This document shows, in pieces, positions 27,504 to 36,612 of a DNA stretch of 64,000 bases. The notes under the pieces were generated by a model. The model made no database searches. It worked only from the letters and a program-made list of their open reading frames with translations, and had not been told where the DNA came from. The stretch is taken from assembly GCF_012516315.1 (NCBI RefSeq), contig NZ_CP051185.1:2531403-2595402 (forward strand). Reading direction: 5' to 3'. The translations under genes and the position numbers were made by a program. The DNA comes from Limnospira fusiformis SAG 85.79. GTDB taxonomy: Bacteria > Cyanobacteriota > Cyanobacteriia > Cyanobacteriales > Microcoleaceae. Within the stretch, counting starts at the first letter, position 1; the number at the start of each line of letters is the position of its first letter.

Positions 27504-28013
27504 TCGGATAATTGCCAAGTTTTTGATAATTTCCGAGATGCCCTGAATAATTAATAACACAAAACTAACTATAATTAACGCCTTAATTGGGTAGCGGGGT
27601 AAGCCGCCGGGGTCGGGGGAGACTTCCCGAATTAGCCAGGAGTTGGAGACAGCCCCCCAGGAGTAGAAAATAATCATCACGGAAAAGGGAATTAAAAATA
27701 AGGCGGTTCCCAATAAGTCAACTAGGGCTTTTTGCTTAACATTTAACCGACTTTGAATGACATCAACCCTTACATGATCATGATGTTTGAGGGTATAGGC
27801 TGCACCTAATAAAAAGATGATATCAAAAATATACCACTGGGTTTCTAAGAGTGCATTAGAACTTAAATTTTGCCCGATCGCCCTACCCACATACCTACCA
27901 ATTACATTCCAGGTTCCTACTCCGATCATGACTAGGGCTAACCAGGAAACCACCCGCCCTAAATAATTATTCATGCGATCGATGAATTGGGATACAATTA
28001 GCAGTCTATCCAC
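27495..28013 (-). CDS. TRAP transporter small permease, DctQ family
   Basis: A 172-residue membrane protein with four transmembrane helices. Landmarks are WLALVMIGVGTWNVIGRYV, then ETQWYIFDIIFLLGAAYTLKHHDHVRVDV, the conserved DctQ core with the HVRVD motif. It is the small membrane subunit of a tripartite ATP-independent periplasmic transporter, which imports carboxylates or similar acids with sodium. The partners DctM and DctP are not next to it in this window, so it is an orphan here. The start is GTG at 28013; an ATG at 27974 is possible but would remove conserved N-terminal residues. It is divergent from the hps operon. Confidence 0.85.
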   Translation of the reverse strand: MDRLLIVSQFIDRMNNYLGRVVSWLALVMIGVGTWNVIGRYVGRAIGQNLSSNALLETQWYIFDIIFLLGAAYTLKHHDHVRVDVIQSRLNVKQKALVDLLGTALFLIPFSVMIIFYSWGAVSNSWLIREVSPDPGGLPRYPIKALIIVSFVLLIIQGISEIIKNLAIIRNN

Positions 28014-28037
28014 TTTTTAACTCTCATAGGTAGGGGG

Positions 28038-28065
28038 TTGACAAGCTCTGGGAATTTGTGATAAT
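28038..28065 (+). promoter_or_regulatory. Predicted promoter of the hps operon
   Basis: A perfect TTGACA at 28038-28043 and GATAAT at 28060-28065 with a 16-base spacer, pointing to the hps genes. It would give a leader of about 500 bases before the ATG at 28573. No other gene fits in that leader. Confidence 0.5.
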
Positions 28066-28192
28066 ATATGAACAGTTACATAATATAAATCTGTGCCTAA
28101 ATTCTAAAATTGTTACTATTCCCATTATCTAAAAGTATAGCAGGGGGTGGCGGAAAAAGCAAGCAACCCCCCCAGAAAAAATTTTTTTCGCA

Positions 28193-28227
28193 ACAAAAGT
28201 TAACATTTAGTTACAAAAGTTAACATT
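28193..28227 (+). promoter_or_regulatory. Pair of 15-base direct repeats upstream of hpsA
   Basis: ACAAAAGTTAACATT occurs exactly at 28193-28207 and 28213-28227, 20 bases apart, about two helical turns. Two copies on one DNA face suggest a dimeric regulator site; the regulator is unknown. The rest of the region 28228-28572 shows no gene. Confidence 0.5.
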
Positions 28228-28572
28228 AGAGGTAGGTGGAGAAAAGAAAAAGGTGATCGTTTTTTAGGTTGAGTTGGGAATGCTAATATGTAGGTGAGGA
28301 CTAATGCTCCATAAGCCTATAACCCTCGAACCGAGTTTGTGAATGTGATCGATCGCACAGGAGAAAGGCGATCGCTAACTCACCATTAACTCAGTCGATT
28401 TGTGATAATAGAAAAAGCTGTACCCTAGTTGCCCTTTGCGGGGATAACCGGGGTACTTAGTCGCCTAGTTGTGGGTAATAATACCACAGCTATGAGTGTA
28501 TTTATATTTATCTCGCCGTATTATTTATCAGCCGGTGTATTCAGTTAAACTCTAAGGTCAGGAAGTCGTCTT

Positions 28573-31500
28573 ATGCACAATCAGCATAATCACAGAAAAC
28601 CTAAGTTACCTATTCGATTATGGTTAGGAGAGATCCGGAAGTTTGGTAACCGGGCTATCGGGGGCTTAAAGCGATCGCTCCTGGGAAATTGGTTGAATAT
28701 GAATAGGGGCGATCGCCAGCGAGTAGAGGGTTTTGTGTTGCCGACAGTAACCATGGTGATGTTAGTGGTGGTACTGTTAACGGTGGCGATCGCATTCCGA
28801 GCCTTAGACCGGGCGCAGGTAGCGCAAAATGTGCGGGTTAGCCAGGAAGTGCTGTTAGCGGCCACACCCGCCCTGGAACGGGCCAGCGCCAAACTGGATG
28901 AGGCATTTGAAAGAACAAGACGGGCAGCCCCTGATGAAGCTGAATTAATGGGAGAGTTGGAGGCAGAACGGTATAACTTTGTTGGTGAAGAACGACTGAC
29001 CCTAGAGTTTGACGGAGACCGCATAGATACTGCCTGGGGATTTAAGGAAGATTTGAATGGTGACGGCGACCCAGATAGATACAATATTTATGGAATTTTT
29101 CTGAGGAGCCCCGAAAACGATAACGATGGTCTCCCCAAAACTAGAACTCCCGTAGAAGCCAGGGGATTGCCTCTGCCTAGGCTAGGTCCAGGCAGTCGTC
29201 GCGAATGTCAGAGTATTGGTTCGGATTCAGGTGTTCGTGATTGGTATTCTGCCTCTGGGGGTTTGCTGGAAAAACCATTTTTTATCTACGCTGCCAGTAT
29301 ACCCGTCAGTGGTAGGGGTTTTGCTGCGGTGGAAATGCAGGAAGATAGACGAGCTGTGCCTATAACTGTTAATGCTGTGCTCTACGAGGGAGATTTGGAC
29401 ATTACCCCTGGTCAAGAACTCAGGTTGAATGGCCGGATTATGGTCAATGGCAACCTGGTTCATGTTAATGACAACAATAGAGCGATTAACTATTATCAGG
29501 TGAGTAGCCCCGAATCTTGCTTTTATAAAATGGAAAACAGCAAGATTTTAGTGGGGGGAAATGTTGGCTTCGGACAAGCGTCATTAAACCAGGATTCTAC
29601 TGGGCAAGCCAGAGTCCATCTATTCAGACGTGGTGGACATGATGATGTGCCTTTTACAAGAGAGAATAAACCGGTGGGTGCTTTTCCAAATCAGATGGTT
29701 ACTAACCAATTGGAGTATGCGGAGAGAATCAGTGGCTTAGTGTTCGAGCAGAACTGTAAATCCGCTAATACTGACCCTGATGAAGTTAAGGAAGCCGTGA
29801 AGGAGGGAACAGATAGGCTTATAGCCCTAGAAAACTACTTCCGGGCTAGAACCCGTCGGGTTCCTAATGTGGAAGAAGATGATTACACCGCCCCCGACTG
29901 GGAAGACCCCCAAGGATGCAATCAAAATTATGAGAAACGGGCTCAAGGTTCCGGCAATGACCTGCGACCGATAGATGAATGGATTTATCCCTACAATATT
30001 AGAGGGGGGGATGCTACTCAATCCATCCCCACCGTCCCTCTGAACGGCTTAGATCTGAGAAATGATGGTAACAACAGATTACATATACCTGCTACTCACC
30101 CGGATATGGTGAAAGAGAATCAACGAGAAACAAGGGTTGGCGATCGCATTGTGGTGGGCAATGGTTTACCTGCTAGATGGTATGACAGTAATAGAAGGGG
30201 TGACAATAAGTTTCACGGAGAGGGTACAGCACAATTTATCGAGGATAGGGAGTGGCATCAAGCTCCTTCTGGTGAATCAGCTCGCTTCCGCAGGACTCAA
30301 ATGTTTGATATGCCAGACCTGGGGGATACGGGTCGCAACGGTTTTTGGGAAAGGGCAGCAGCCAGACAGTGGACAGAGGAGGAACGCCTTATAGGAGGAC
30401 TGCGGGTAGTTACTGGCGCGGGAATTTACTGGTGGGACGAGGAATCGGACGAGGAATCGGACGAGGAATCGTTTTTGCCTCGGCCCAAGGTTGAGAATCT
30501 GCCCGAGGATGATGAAGATTTGGTTTGGCCAGATACCATGGCTATGTGGGAGGACAGTAATTTCGATGGCAAAGCGCAAAGTAATGAACCAAAGGGAGAC
30601 CTGCAAATGCGGGCTACTGTGGTGTATCACTATACAACCACTCCCTGGTCGAGGCCGGGCGTTCGCCAAGAGCCTATAGCGTGTATCAGCAGTTACTACG
30701 ACCCGACCACCCAGGAAACCGCTAAAAATGAGCATGGTTTGCCTTGGGAAGCGGCGACGGCTACTGGCGAGGGTATGTCCCACAACGGCATAGTCTATGC
30801 CCCTCAAATTGAGGATATCGGTCGATTAGCCCGAAGCACAACCCGTCGTGATCCCTATGGTGTAGTATCTGAGGATACTCCGGGGGCGGCTACTCTGGAA
30901 GAGAAGCTGCAATATCAAGCTAGTCTAAGATTCCCTGATGGGCGTGAGGTGAACGAACCCCTGCGTGTAGCCATAGAGAAATTGCCTGAAGACCGCACTC
31001 TAGCGGATCAGTCGGCTATTGATGCCGCTGTATGTGCGATTAAGATTCTGACGGATGAGGCAGGGCCTCCCAGACCAGATATTATTGACCATGGTACGAT
31101 TTATGAAAGAACTTTACTGGATGGTCGCCAGGTGAAATCCCTGGAGGATGGTGACGGTTTCTTTGCTGATGGTAAAGGCACTTATGATCATGATCTTGCT
31201 GATGGTAAAGGCACTTATGATCGCGCCATAGAAGACCGCCAACCTCTGGAAATTCGCACCACGGTGATTGACTTGGACAAGTTACGCCAAAAAGCGATAG
31301 GTAGCAATGAGTATTTATTGCCCTACAGTGGCATTATCTACGCCACCCGTGATGATGCCCTGATAGATAATAGCAATGGCGACCCCATAACCAGTCCGGT
31401 GGACTTTGTTGTGGACGAAACCCGCCGCCCCAACGGCATCATGTTGATTAAGGGTCAAAGGTTAGACCGCCCACAAGGAAGCGATCGAGAAAGAGGGTTA

Positions 31501-33348
31501 ATCCTGGTTAGTAATTTGCCTGTGTATGTGAAAGGTAATTTTAACAACCTGCACCAATTTGAGGAGTTTACCCAAACTTTAAACGCCAATTGGAGTAACT
31601 TCTACACTCGTAGCACTCCAGAGATCCGCTTTGCTGACCCCTCAGAAGACCAATGGCGGCCCGCCACGGTTCTGTCTGATGCGGTAACTCTACTTTCTGA
31701 TGCCTTTAGGGAGGGATTTCGTAACGAAGGCGACTACAACCTCCGCAATAACATGGTTCTTAGTTTGGATTATAGAAATCGCAGAAACTTAAAGCCAGTC
31801 AAAGTAGAATTAGAAGGAGACGAAAAGTTCGACTTTTTAAAATTTAATGAGTCTGACTTCGATTTTGATCTGAATGGAGATGGTGATCAGGATGATGAGG
31901 ACGTGAGACCAAATGACCTGACTCTGGAGGCAGTGCGTAGGCTTAATGGCTTCTATGACAACAACTTCATAACTACTCAAAATGTTTGGAATAATGCAGC
32001 TAATTCAATTAGCTTATGGATTGGTAGTGAAATCCTCAGAAGTTCCTATGTTAACAACTATGTGACTCCAATTCAGACCAGAGCAGCAGGCATTGAATAT
32101 CTGATGGAGATTTGCCGTAAACCTCTAGTTTCCATGTGTTATCCAAAGGATTGGGTAGTCAATATACATGGGCAGACTCATTTTCCTGAATATGCCTCAG
32201 AGCTGTCCAAGTGGCAGACATTAAGCCGTAGCATAAACAATGATGACACTGGTAATTACCCTCCCGCAGGAACCACCGCAGAGCGAGTTAAACTGCCACG
32301 AGACCGCATCTATCCCCGTCGCATTGCCTTCCTGCGTTACCAAGATGATGATCACAAATACCAACTATTCCTCGATAGCAATGGCTACCCGGTTCCCTTG
32401 GCAGTAAATGGCAATGAAGTTAGGCCTGCACCTTTCGGGGTAGACATAGAAATTATTCTCGATGAAGATGGTAAGTTGGTTCATCCAGATTCTGTGGATC
32501 ATGACGATGATGATGATGACCAGGATCAGGAATATACAACAAGCTCATATAGCCCTGACACTGACATAGCACCCAAAACTAGCGGACCACGACCCTTGGT
32601 GTTCCAAATGAATGGCTCTTATCCCATGTTCCATTGGCCAGCCGATGGTTTTAGTGAGATGATTGAAGAGGAAGAGGACTCTGATAACAATTTTCTCTAT
32701 GCACAGCCTCTGTGGGAACCTGTGGTGCAACTGAATACAATCCTACATGACCAACAGAACTTGTTACAGCGGGCTGTGGCAACTACCTTTAACCTAATTA
32801 TTGCCAGTGGTGATTCTCCAATCAGGCAAACCAATGGTAATGAAACTGAACTCAATGGCGGTTTGCATAACTTTACCCGTTTCCTGGAAATGTGGCCGGG
32901 CAGAACGGTCAATATCAGTGGCTCTTTTATACAGTTCAAACATAGTGCATACGCCACCGGACCAATGATGTCAGTTTTGAATCAGAATAGTCCCCACTTG
33001 ACCAAGTTCGGACGACCCTTAACAAGCGGTAACCGTCCCTACCGGAGCTGGGTAGATCAAGGTCAAACTCCCTTCTACGGAGCCCCTAACCGGAACTATG
33101 GTTATGATGTGGGTCGGATGATTTTCCCACCTGACCTGTTCGGGTCTCGCCTAGTGACTCCCAGCACCGAGCCTACAGATAAATACTTCCGAGAAGTGAG
33201 TCGGGATGACCCCTGGATTCATACCCTGCTGTGTGGCAAAGAAGGGGAGAACGGCCCAAACTTTCTCCCTGATGAGTTGCTCGATAAGTTAGGCCTTCTT
33301 GATCAATGTCCTTTAGACCCTGATAGGTTCTTCAAGCGTCGAACCTAG
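28573..33348 (+). CDS. hpsA: HpsA, hormogonium polysaccharide biosynthesis/secretion protein
   Basis: A 1591-residue surface-associated protein needed, in Nostoc, for hormogonium polysaccharide and motility. The N-terminus has about 52 residues before a pilin-like segment at VEG-FVLPTVTMVMLVVVLL (residues 53-71), one hydrophobic helix. Position +5 after the Gly is Thr, not Glu. The large remainder is extracytoplasmic in type, with Asp-rich loops resembling calcium-binding repeats (DLNGDGDPD near residue 166, DLNGDGDQDDED near residue 1100) and few hydrophobic stretches. Short internal repeats are DEES three times (30436-30471) and an 11-residue duplication containing ADGKGTYD near 31165-31221. 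An AGGAAG site precedes ATG 28573. It heads a same-strand operon with four more pilin-like genes. Assignment rests on this architecture and neighbours. Confidence 0.88.
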   Translation: MHNQHNHRKPKLPIRLWLGEIRKFGNRAIGGLKRSLLGNWLNMNRGDRQRVEGFVLPTVTMVMLVVVLLTVAIAFRALDRAQVAQNVRVSQEVLLAATPALERASAKLDEAFERTRRAAPDEAELMGELEAERYNFVGEERLTLEFDGDRIDTAWGFKEDLNGDGDPDRYNIYGIFLRSPENDNDGLPKTRTPVEARGLPLPRLGPGSRRECQSIGSDSGVRDWYSASGGLLEKPFFIYAASIPVSGRGFAAVEMQEDRRAVPITVNAVLYEGDLDITPGQELRLNGRIMVNGNLVHVNDNNRAINYYQVSSPESCFYKMENSKILVGGNVGFGQASLNQDSTGQARVHLFRRGGHDDVPFTRENKPVGAFPNQMVTNQLEYAERISGLVFEQNCKSANTDPDEVKEAVKEGTDRLIALENYFRARTRRVPNVEEDDYTAPDWEDPQGCNQNYEKRAQGSGNDLRPIDEWIYPYNIRGGDATQSIPTVPLNGLDLRNDGNNRLHIPATHPDMVKENQRETRVGDRIVVGNGLPARWYDSNRRGDNKFHGEGTAQFIEDREWHQAPSGESARFRRTQMFDMPDLGDTGRNGFWERAAARQWTEEERLIGGLRVVTGAGIYWWDEESDEESDEESFLPRPKVENLPEDDEDLVWPDTMAMWEDSNFDGKAQSNEPKGDLQMRATVVYHYTTTPWSRPGVRQEPIACISSYYDPTTQETAKNEHGLPWEAATATGEGMSHNGIVYAPQIEDIGRLARSTTRRDPYGVVSEDTPGAATLEEKLQYQASLRFPDGREVNEPLRVAIEKLPEDRTLADQSAIDAAVCAIKILTDEAGPPRPDIIDHGTIYERTLLDGRQVKSLEDGDGFFADGKGTYDHDLADGKGTYDRAIEDRQPLEIRTTVIDLDKLRQKAIGSNEYLLPYSGIIYATRDDALIDNSNGDPITSPVDFVVDETRRPNGIMLIKGQRLDRPQGSDRERGLILVSNLPVYVKGNFNNLHQFEEFTQTLNANWSNFYTRSTPEIRFADPSEDQWRPATVLSDAVTLLSDAFREGFRNEGDYNLRNNMVLSLDYRNRRNLKPVKVELEGDEKFDFLKFNESDFDFDLNGDGDQDDEDVRPNDLTLEAVRRLNGFYDNNFITTQNVWNNAANSISLWIGSEILRSSYVNNYVTPIQTRAAGIEYLMEICRKPLVSMCYPKDWVVNIHGQTHFPEYASELSKWQTLSRSINNDDTGNYPPAGTTAERVKLPRDRIYPRRIAFLRYQDDDHKYQLFLDSNGYPVPLAVNGNEVRPAPFGVDIEIILDEDGKLVHPDSVDHDDDDDDQDQEYTTSSYSPDTDIAPKTSGPRPLVFQMNGSYPMFHWPADGFSEMIEEEEDSDNNFLYAQPLWEPVVQLNTILHDQQNLLQRAVATTFNLIIASGDSPIRQTNGNETELNGGLHNFTRFLEMWPGRTVNISGSFIQFKHSAYATGPMMSVLNQNSPHLTKFGRPLTSGNRPYRSWVDQGQTPFYGAPNRNYGYDVGRMIFPPDLFGSRLVTPSTEPTDKYFREVSRDDPWIHTLLCGKEGENGPNFLPDELLDKLGLLDQCPLDPDRFFKRRT

Positions 33349-33409
33349 TCCAACCGAGTAGCCCATAACTGACCATCCTATTTAATCATGTTGCATTCTG
33401 AGCGGAACC

Positions 33410-34039
33410 ATGTTCAACCCCAAACTATTCCCCAAGTTCTCCCGGTCCAGTGAATCTGGCTACACCCTGCTTGAGTCCATCATGGCTATGGTGGTGGTCA
33501 GCATCCTGATGGTGGGCATTTCTCCCGTGTTGGGTTTTGCCTTCGCCACACGGGTACAGGCTAGGCGCATAGAACTAGCCAGCAGAGCCGCTAACAGTTA
33601 TATCAGTGCTGTCCGTGCTGACCCAACCAATGAAGACTTGGTGGATTTAAATCCCGGTAACCCGAACGCTGGACCAACCAGTCCAGACGACTTGTTCTGT
33701 GTGGATAATGACGGAAGTGGGGGATGTGAAACCGATAGCCCCACGGATATGATTGTTCAGGGAATTGGCATAAATGAGTGTAGGGACAACCTACAGCATG
33801 GTTATCAGTTGATTGTCAGGGTGTATCGTGCTGACGCATTTGCTCAATCGGGACAACTAGAGGGGGCTAATGATGACGGGTCTAGTAATGTAGGCAGTTC
33901 CCGAGTTGGTTTAGCAAACCCCAGAGACCCCCTAGTGCAGGTGCGAACGGAGATTAGCCCAAGTGGAACTGGCAATGAGGTTTTTGGGAGTTTACGTGAG
34001 CGTTTAGAAGGATGCAGTTCTGACGATGAAGGGGATTAA
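33410..34039 (+). CDS. hpsB: HpsB, type IV pilin-like (pseudopilin)
   Basis: A 209-residue pseudopilin. The prepilin-peptidase site is SSESG-YTLLESIMAMVVVSILMV near residue 18, with Glu at +5 and a long hydrophobic helix. The rest is a globular domain with few hydrophobic segments (CRDNLQHGYQLIVRVYRAD), typical of a GspI-like minor pseudopilin. In Nostoc, HpsB is needed for secretion of hormogonium polysaccharide. The gene follows hpsA by 61 bases and precedes hpsC by 61 bases, so all are one transcript. The start ATG at 33410 is preceded by GAGCGGA. Confidence 0.85.
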   Translation: MFNPKLFPKFSRSSESGYTLLESIMAMVVVSILMVGISPVLGFAFATRVQARRIELASRAANSYISAVRADPTNEDLVDLNPGNPNAGPTSPDDLFCVDNDGSGGCETDSPTDMIVQGIGINECRDNLQHGYQLIVRVYRADAFAQSGQLEGANDDGSSNVGSSRVGLANPRDPLVQVRTEISPSGTGNEVFGSLRERLEGCSSDDEGD

Positions 34040-34100
34040 TAGGTTTGGTGATGGTTCCCATGGAGTGCAAAAGTAAGATTATCCCGGTAGAGAGGTAGTT

Positions 34101-35054
34101 ATGCTGTCCCTAGTTCGGTTTTGGTTAATTTGTGTATTGAAACCTAGGTCAAAAACCACCCAGGGGAATGACTTAGGCTTCACGATGATTGAGTTATTGG
34201 TTTCGGCGGTTGTGGCTAGTATGATCATCACGCCCATCTTATTCTTTGTGGTGGATGTTTTACAAACCGATACCCGGGAAGAAATCAGAGCCAGATCGGA
34301 ACAGGAGTTACAGACGGCAGCAGATTTCATTCGCCGCGACCTCTCCCAAGCTATCTATATCTACGACGGTCAAGGGGTTAATGCGATTAGTCGCCAACTT
34401 CCTGATTCCGATAATGTGGTATTGGTGTTCTGGAGACAGGAGTTTATCCCCAATGCTGTTCCCCCCCCTAACGATCGAGACCGTGATTGCGATAATAACC
34501 GTTGCGATGATGCCCAAGTTTTCTCTTTAGTTGCTTACTATTTACAAACAGAAAGAGAGCCTAATAGTCCTTGGTCTGGTCAGGCGCGTATTTCTCGCCT
34601 ACAAATACGAGATTGTCCTAGGGATAGTAGCCGTAACTGCGTGGGTGATACAAGACCAGATGATGGTTTTCAATCAAACTTTGAATCAGATGAAGAAAAC
34701 GATACGCTCCAGGACATAATGAATAGGTGGAGAGCCAGCGGCCCTATTACACAACCACGAGAAGTTCTGATTGATTACATAGACAAAACAAAACTAACAA
34801 ATATAGATTGTGAGTCTCGTGGCATCAGTAATGATGATAGTGACGATTTACTATCGGGGGGTAGATATGGCTTTTTTGTATGTGTAGACTCGGCTAGGAC
34901 AGTAGCTTTAGTTAACCTGAGAATGAATGCGGCAATTCGCATTGATCCGAATGCTACAGAATTCAACCCGAATCAGCGATCGCTTTTTCCAGAGACGAAC
35001 TTTTTGGTTGAAGGCTTAGGTCGAATTAAACCGATAAAATCAGGGAATTTATAA
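34101..35054 (+). CDS. hpsC: HpsC, type IV pilin-like (pseudopilin)
   Basis: A 317-residue pseudopilin. The cleavage site is GNDLG-FTMIELLVSAVVASMII near residue 27, with Glu at +5. It continues with TREEIRARSEQELQTAADFIRRDLSQAI, the pattern seen in GspJ-like minor pseudopilins. The globular part is large, with Cys and Asp-rich loops (RDRDCDNNRCDD, SRNCVGDTRPDDG). Family knowledge gives a role in hormogonium polysaccharide secretion. It is 61 bases after hpsB and 17 bases before the next pilin-like gene. ATG at 34101 is the natural start; the leader peptide is long, as in other cyanobacterial members. Confidence 0.85.
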   Translation: MLSLVRFWLICVLKPRSKTTQGNDLGFTMIELLVSAVVASMIITPILFFVVDVLQTDTREEIRARSEQELQTAADFIRRDLSQAIYIYDGQGVNAISRQLPDSDNVVLVFWRQEFIPNAVPPPNDRDRDCDNNRCDDAQVFSLVAYYLQTEREPNSPWSGQARISRLQIRDCPRDSSRNCVGDTRPDDGFQSNFESDEENDTLQDIMNRWRASGPITQPREVLIDYIDKTKLTNIDCESRGISNDDSDDLLSGGRYGFFVCVDSARTVALVNLRMNAAIRIDPNATEFNPNQRSLFPETNFLVEGLGRIKPIKSGNL

Positions 35055-35071
35055 TAAAAGGAACCTATAAA

Positions 35072-35635
35072 ATGAGTGTTTTAATTAACCCAAAATCGGT
35101 CAATCCCAGGCGCACCAAAAACCAGTCGGGCTTCACCATCATTGAGATTTTGGTGGTAGTTTTAATGGTTGGCATTGTGGGTGCGATCGCCGCTCCGACA
35201 TGGATAATGTTTGCCAATAGACAAAAGGTTCGCACCGTTAACGACCGGGTTTTTAACGCCATACAACGCGCTCAAAGCGAAGCGCAATTAACCAGTAGAT
35301 ATCGCTCCCTAGAATTTGGTGAGCCTCGAGGTATACCCGCATATCGAATTTATTTGACCTCTGAGGGACGACCGAGCGACGATAACGCGGGTTGGCAAAC
35401 TCTCGATGTCAATGGCGAGATTAAACAGGGACAAATTACCCTGCGAGTTGTCGCACCAGGAGGCGATAACATCCTAAGGTTTGACCATCTAGGAGTTGTA
35501 TTAAATAGCATAACCGAAGATAATCCTTTTTGGGTAGTTGTATCTTCCGCTGATAATAGCGTGACACATTGCGTGGCTGTCAGAACGACACTACTATCGA
35601 CGGCGAGACGGGAAGGAGATGATTGCCCTGATTGA
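35072..35635 (+). CDS. GspH/FimT-like pseudopilin of the hps operon
   Basis: A 187-residue pilin-like protein. Cleavage site NQSG-FTIIEILVVVLMVGIVGAI near residue 20, Glu at +5, then IAAPTWIMFANRQKVRTVNDRVFNAIQRAQSEA, which is the GspH/FimT pattern. The C-terminal domain is a small beta-rich fold ending near a cysteine. A good AAAAGGA precedes the ATG at 35072, 17 bases after hpsC. It is probably the fourth pseudopilin of the hps set (HpsD in some naming), but the sequence does not allow the letter to be fixed between this gene and the next. Confidence 0.82.
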   Translation: MSVLINPKSVNPRRTKNQSGFTIIEILVVVLMVGIVGAIAAPTWIMFANRQKVRTVNDRVFNAIQRAQSEAQLTSRYRSLEFGEPRGIPAYRIYLTSEGRPSDDNAGWQTLDVNGEIKQGQITLRVVAPGGDNILRFDHLGVVLNSITEDNPFWVVVSSADNSVTHCVAVRTTLLSTARREGDDCPD

Positions 35636-35841
35636 GTAGTTCTAACTAGCCAATTGTAACACAAAAAATTAATTATCTACTGAATATTTTACAAAACTTT
35701 ACCCCCAATTTACGAAAACATAGTTTAGAATACACCACCAAAGATATCACCCGTAACGAGGCCTTTTACGAGTGAGATTAGTTGTGTATGCTGCGGTTAG
35801 CTGACCTACACGACATCTATCCTTGTGACCCAGGTTAAATA

Positions 35842-36564
35842 ATGGAAAATACATTAATTAAGCACTTGCTTCTGGTTCAGAAACAGGCTATTAATTTAGT
35901 GGCTGAAAAACCAGTTAGCAGTGACTCTCCGGGTGCGAAATCGCGAAAATCCCCTACAGAATCTGGGTTTTCTTTGTTAGAAGTCTTAGGGGTGATGGTG
36001 ATTATATCAATACTAGGTGGGATAGCGGTTCCGACTTGGCTAGGTTTCGCGAATAACCAGAAACTGCAAACCTCTATCCGGCGACTCAACTGGGCTATCC
36101 ACTCAGCCAAAAGTGAGGCTATACTATCTAGTACATCATGGCAAGCGAGTATCAGGGAATATGGGGGACGAGTACAGGTAGCGGTCCATCCCGCGAAGAC
36201 TCCCCCTGGTCAACTCCCAGAAGGTTCATGGACTAACCTAGAACCGGGGATAGAAATTCACAACCGGGAAAGGAACACCAGGAATAAATATGAAACGACG
36301 CTGCGAAGAGTAGACCCCGACACCAACCAAGTCCGAAACGCGGGGACGGTGTACCGAGTTTTATTCAACTACCAAGGCTGTCCGGTCTATAACCCGTCTA
36401 ATTTCTGCACGCAAACTTCTCTAGCTGCGAAGGGACGCATTGCTATCCATCATCCTGAAGTTCCAGGTCAAAAGCGATGTATCATCATTTCGACGCTGAT
36501 AGGTGCGACTCGCATTGGTCAGCAACAGCAAAGACCGGATCAAAATGGCTACTATTGCCATTAA
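35842..36564 (+). CDS. Second GspH/FimT-like pseudopilin
   Basis: A 240-residue protein with a long leader of about 45 residues, then TESG-FSLLEVLGVMVIISILGGI, Glu at +5, followed by PTWLGFANNQKLQTSIRRLNWAIHSAKSEAI. It is clearly related to the preceding gene, pointing to duplication. The C-terminal domain has two cysteines (QGCPVYNPSNFCT) and a third near the end. The stop TAA at 36562-36564 is supplied by the AT-rich tandem repeat that follows directly. The 206-base gap upstream shows no terminator, so it may still belong to the hps transcript or have its own promoter. Confidence 0.82.
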   Translation: MENTLIKHLLLVQKQAINLVAEKPVSSDSPGAKSRKSPTESGFSLLEVLGVMVIISILGGIAVPTWLGFANNQKLQTSIRRLNWAIHSAKSEAILSSTSWQASIREYGGRVQVAVHPAKTPPGQLPEGSWTNLEPGIEIHNRERNTRNKYETTLRRVDPDTNQVRNAGTVYRVLFNYQGCPVYNPSNFCTQTSLAAKGRIAIHHPEVPGQKRCIIISTLIGATRIGQQQQRPDQNGYYCH

Positions 36565-36601
36565 TTAATAATTAATAATTAATAATTAATAATTATTAAT
36601 T
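36561..36601. repeat. AT-rich 7-base tandem repeat (right copy, inverted)
   Basis: Tandem TAATTAA/AATAATT units, the reverse complement of the left repeat at 27462-27503. It supplies the stop codon of the last pseudopilin gene. Next to it TGGGTAGCGACCC pairs loosely with GGGTAGAACCCA at the left copy. Confidence 0.9.
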
Positions 36602-36612
36602 GGGTAGCGACC

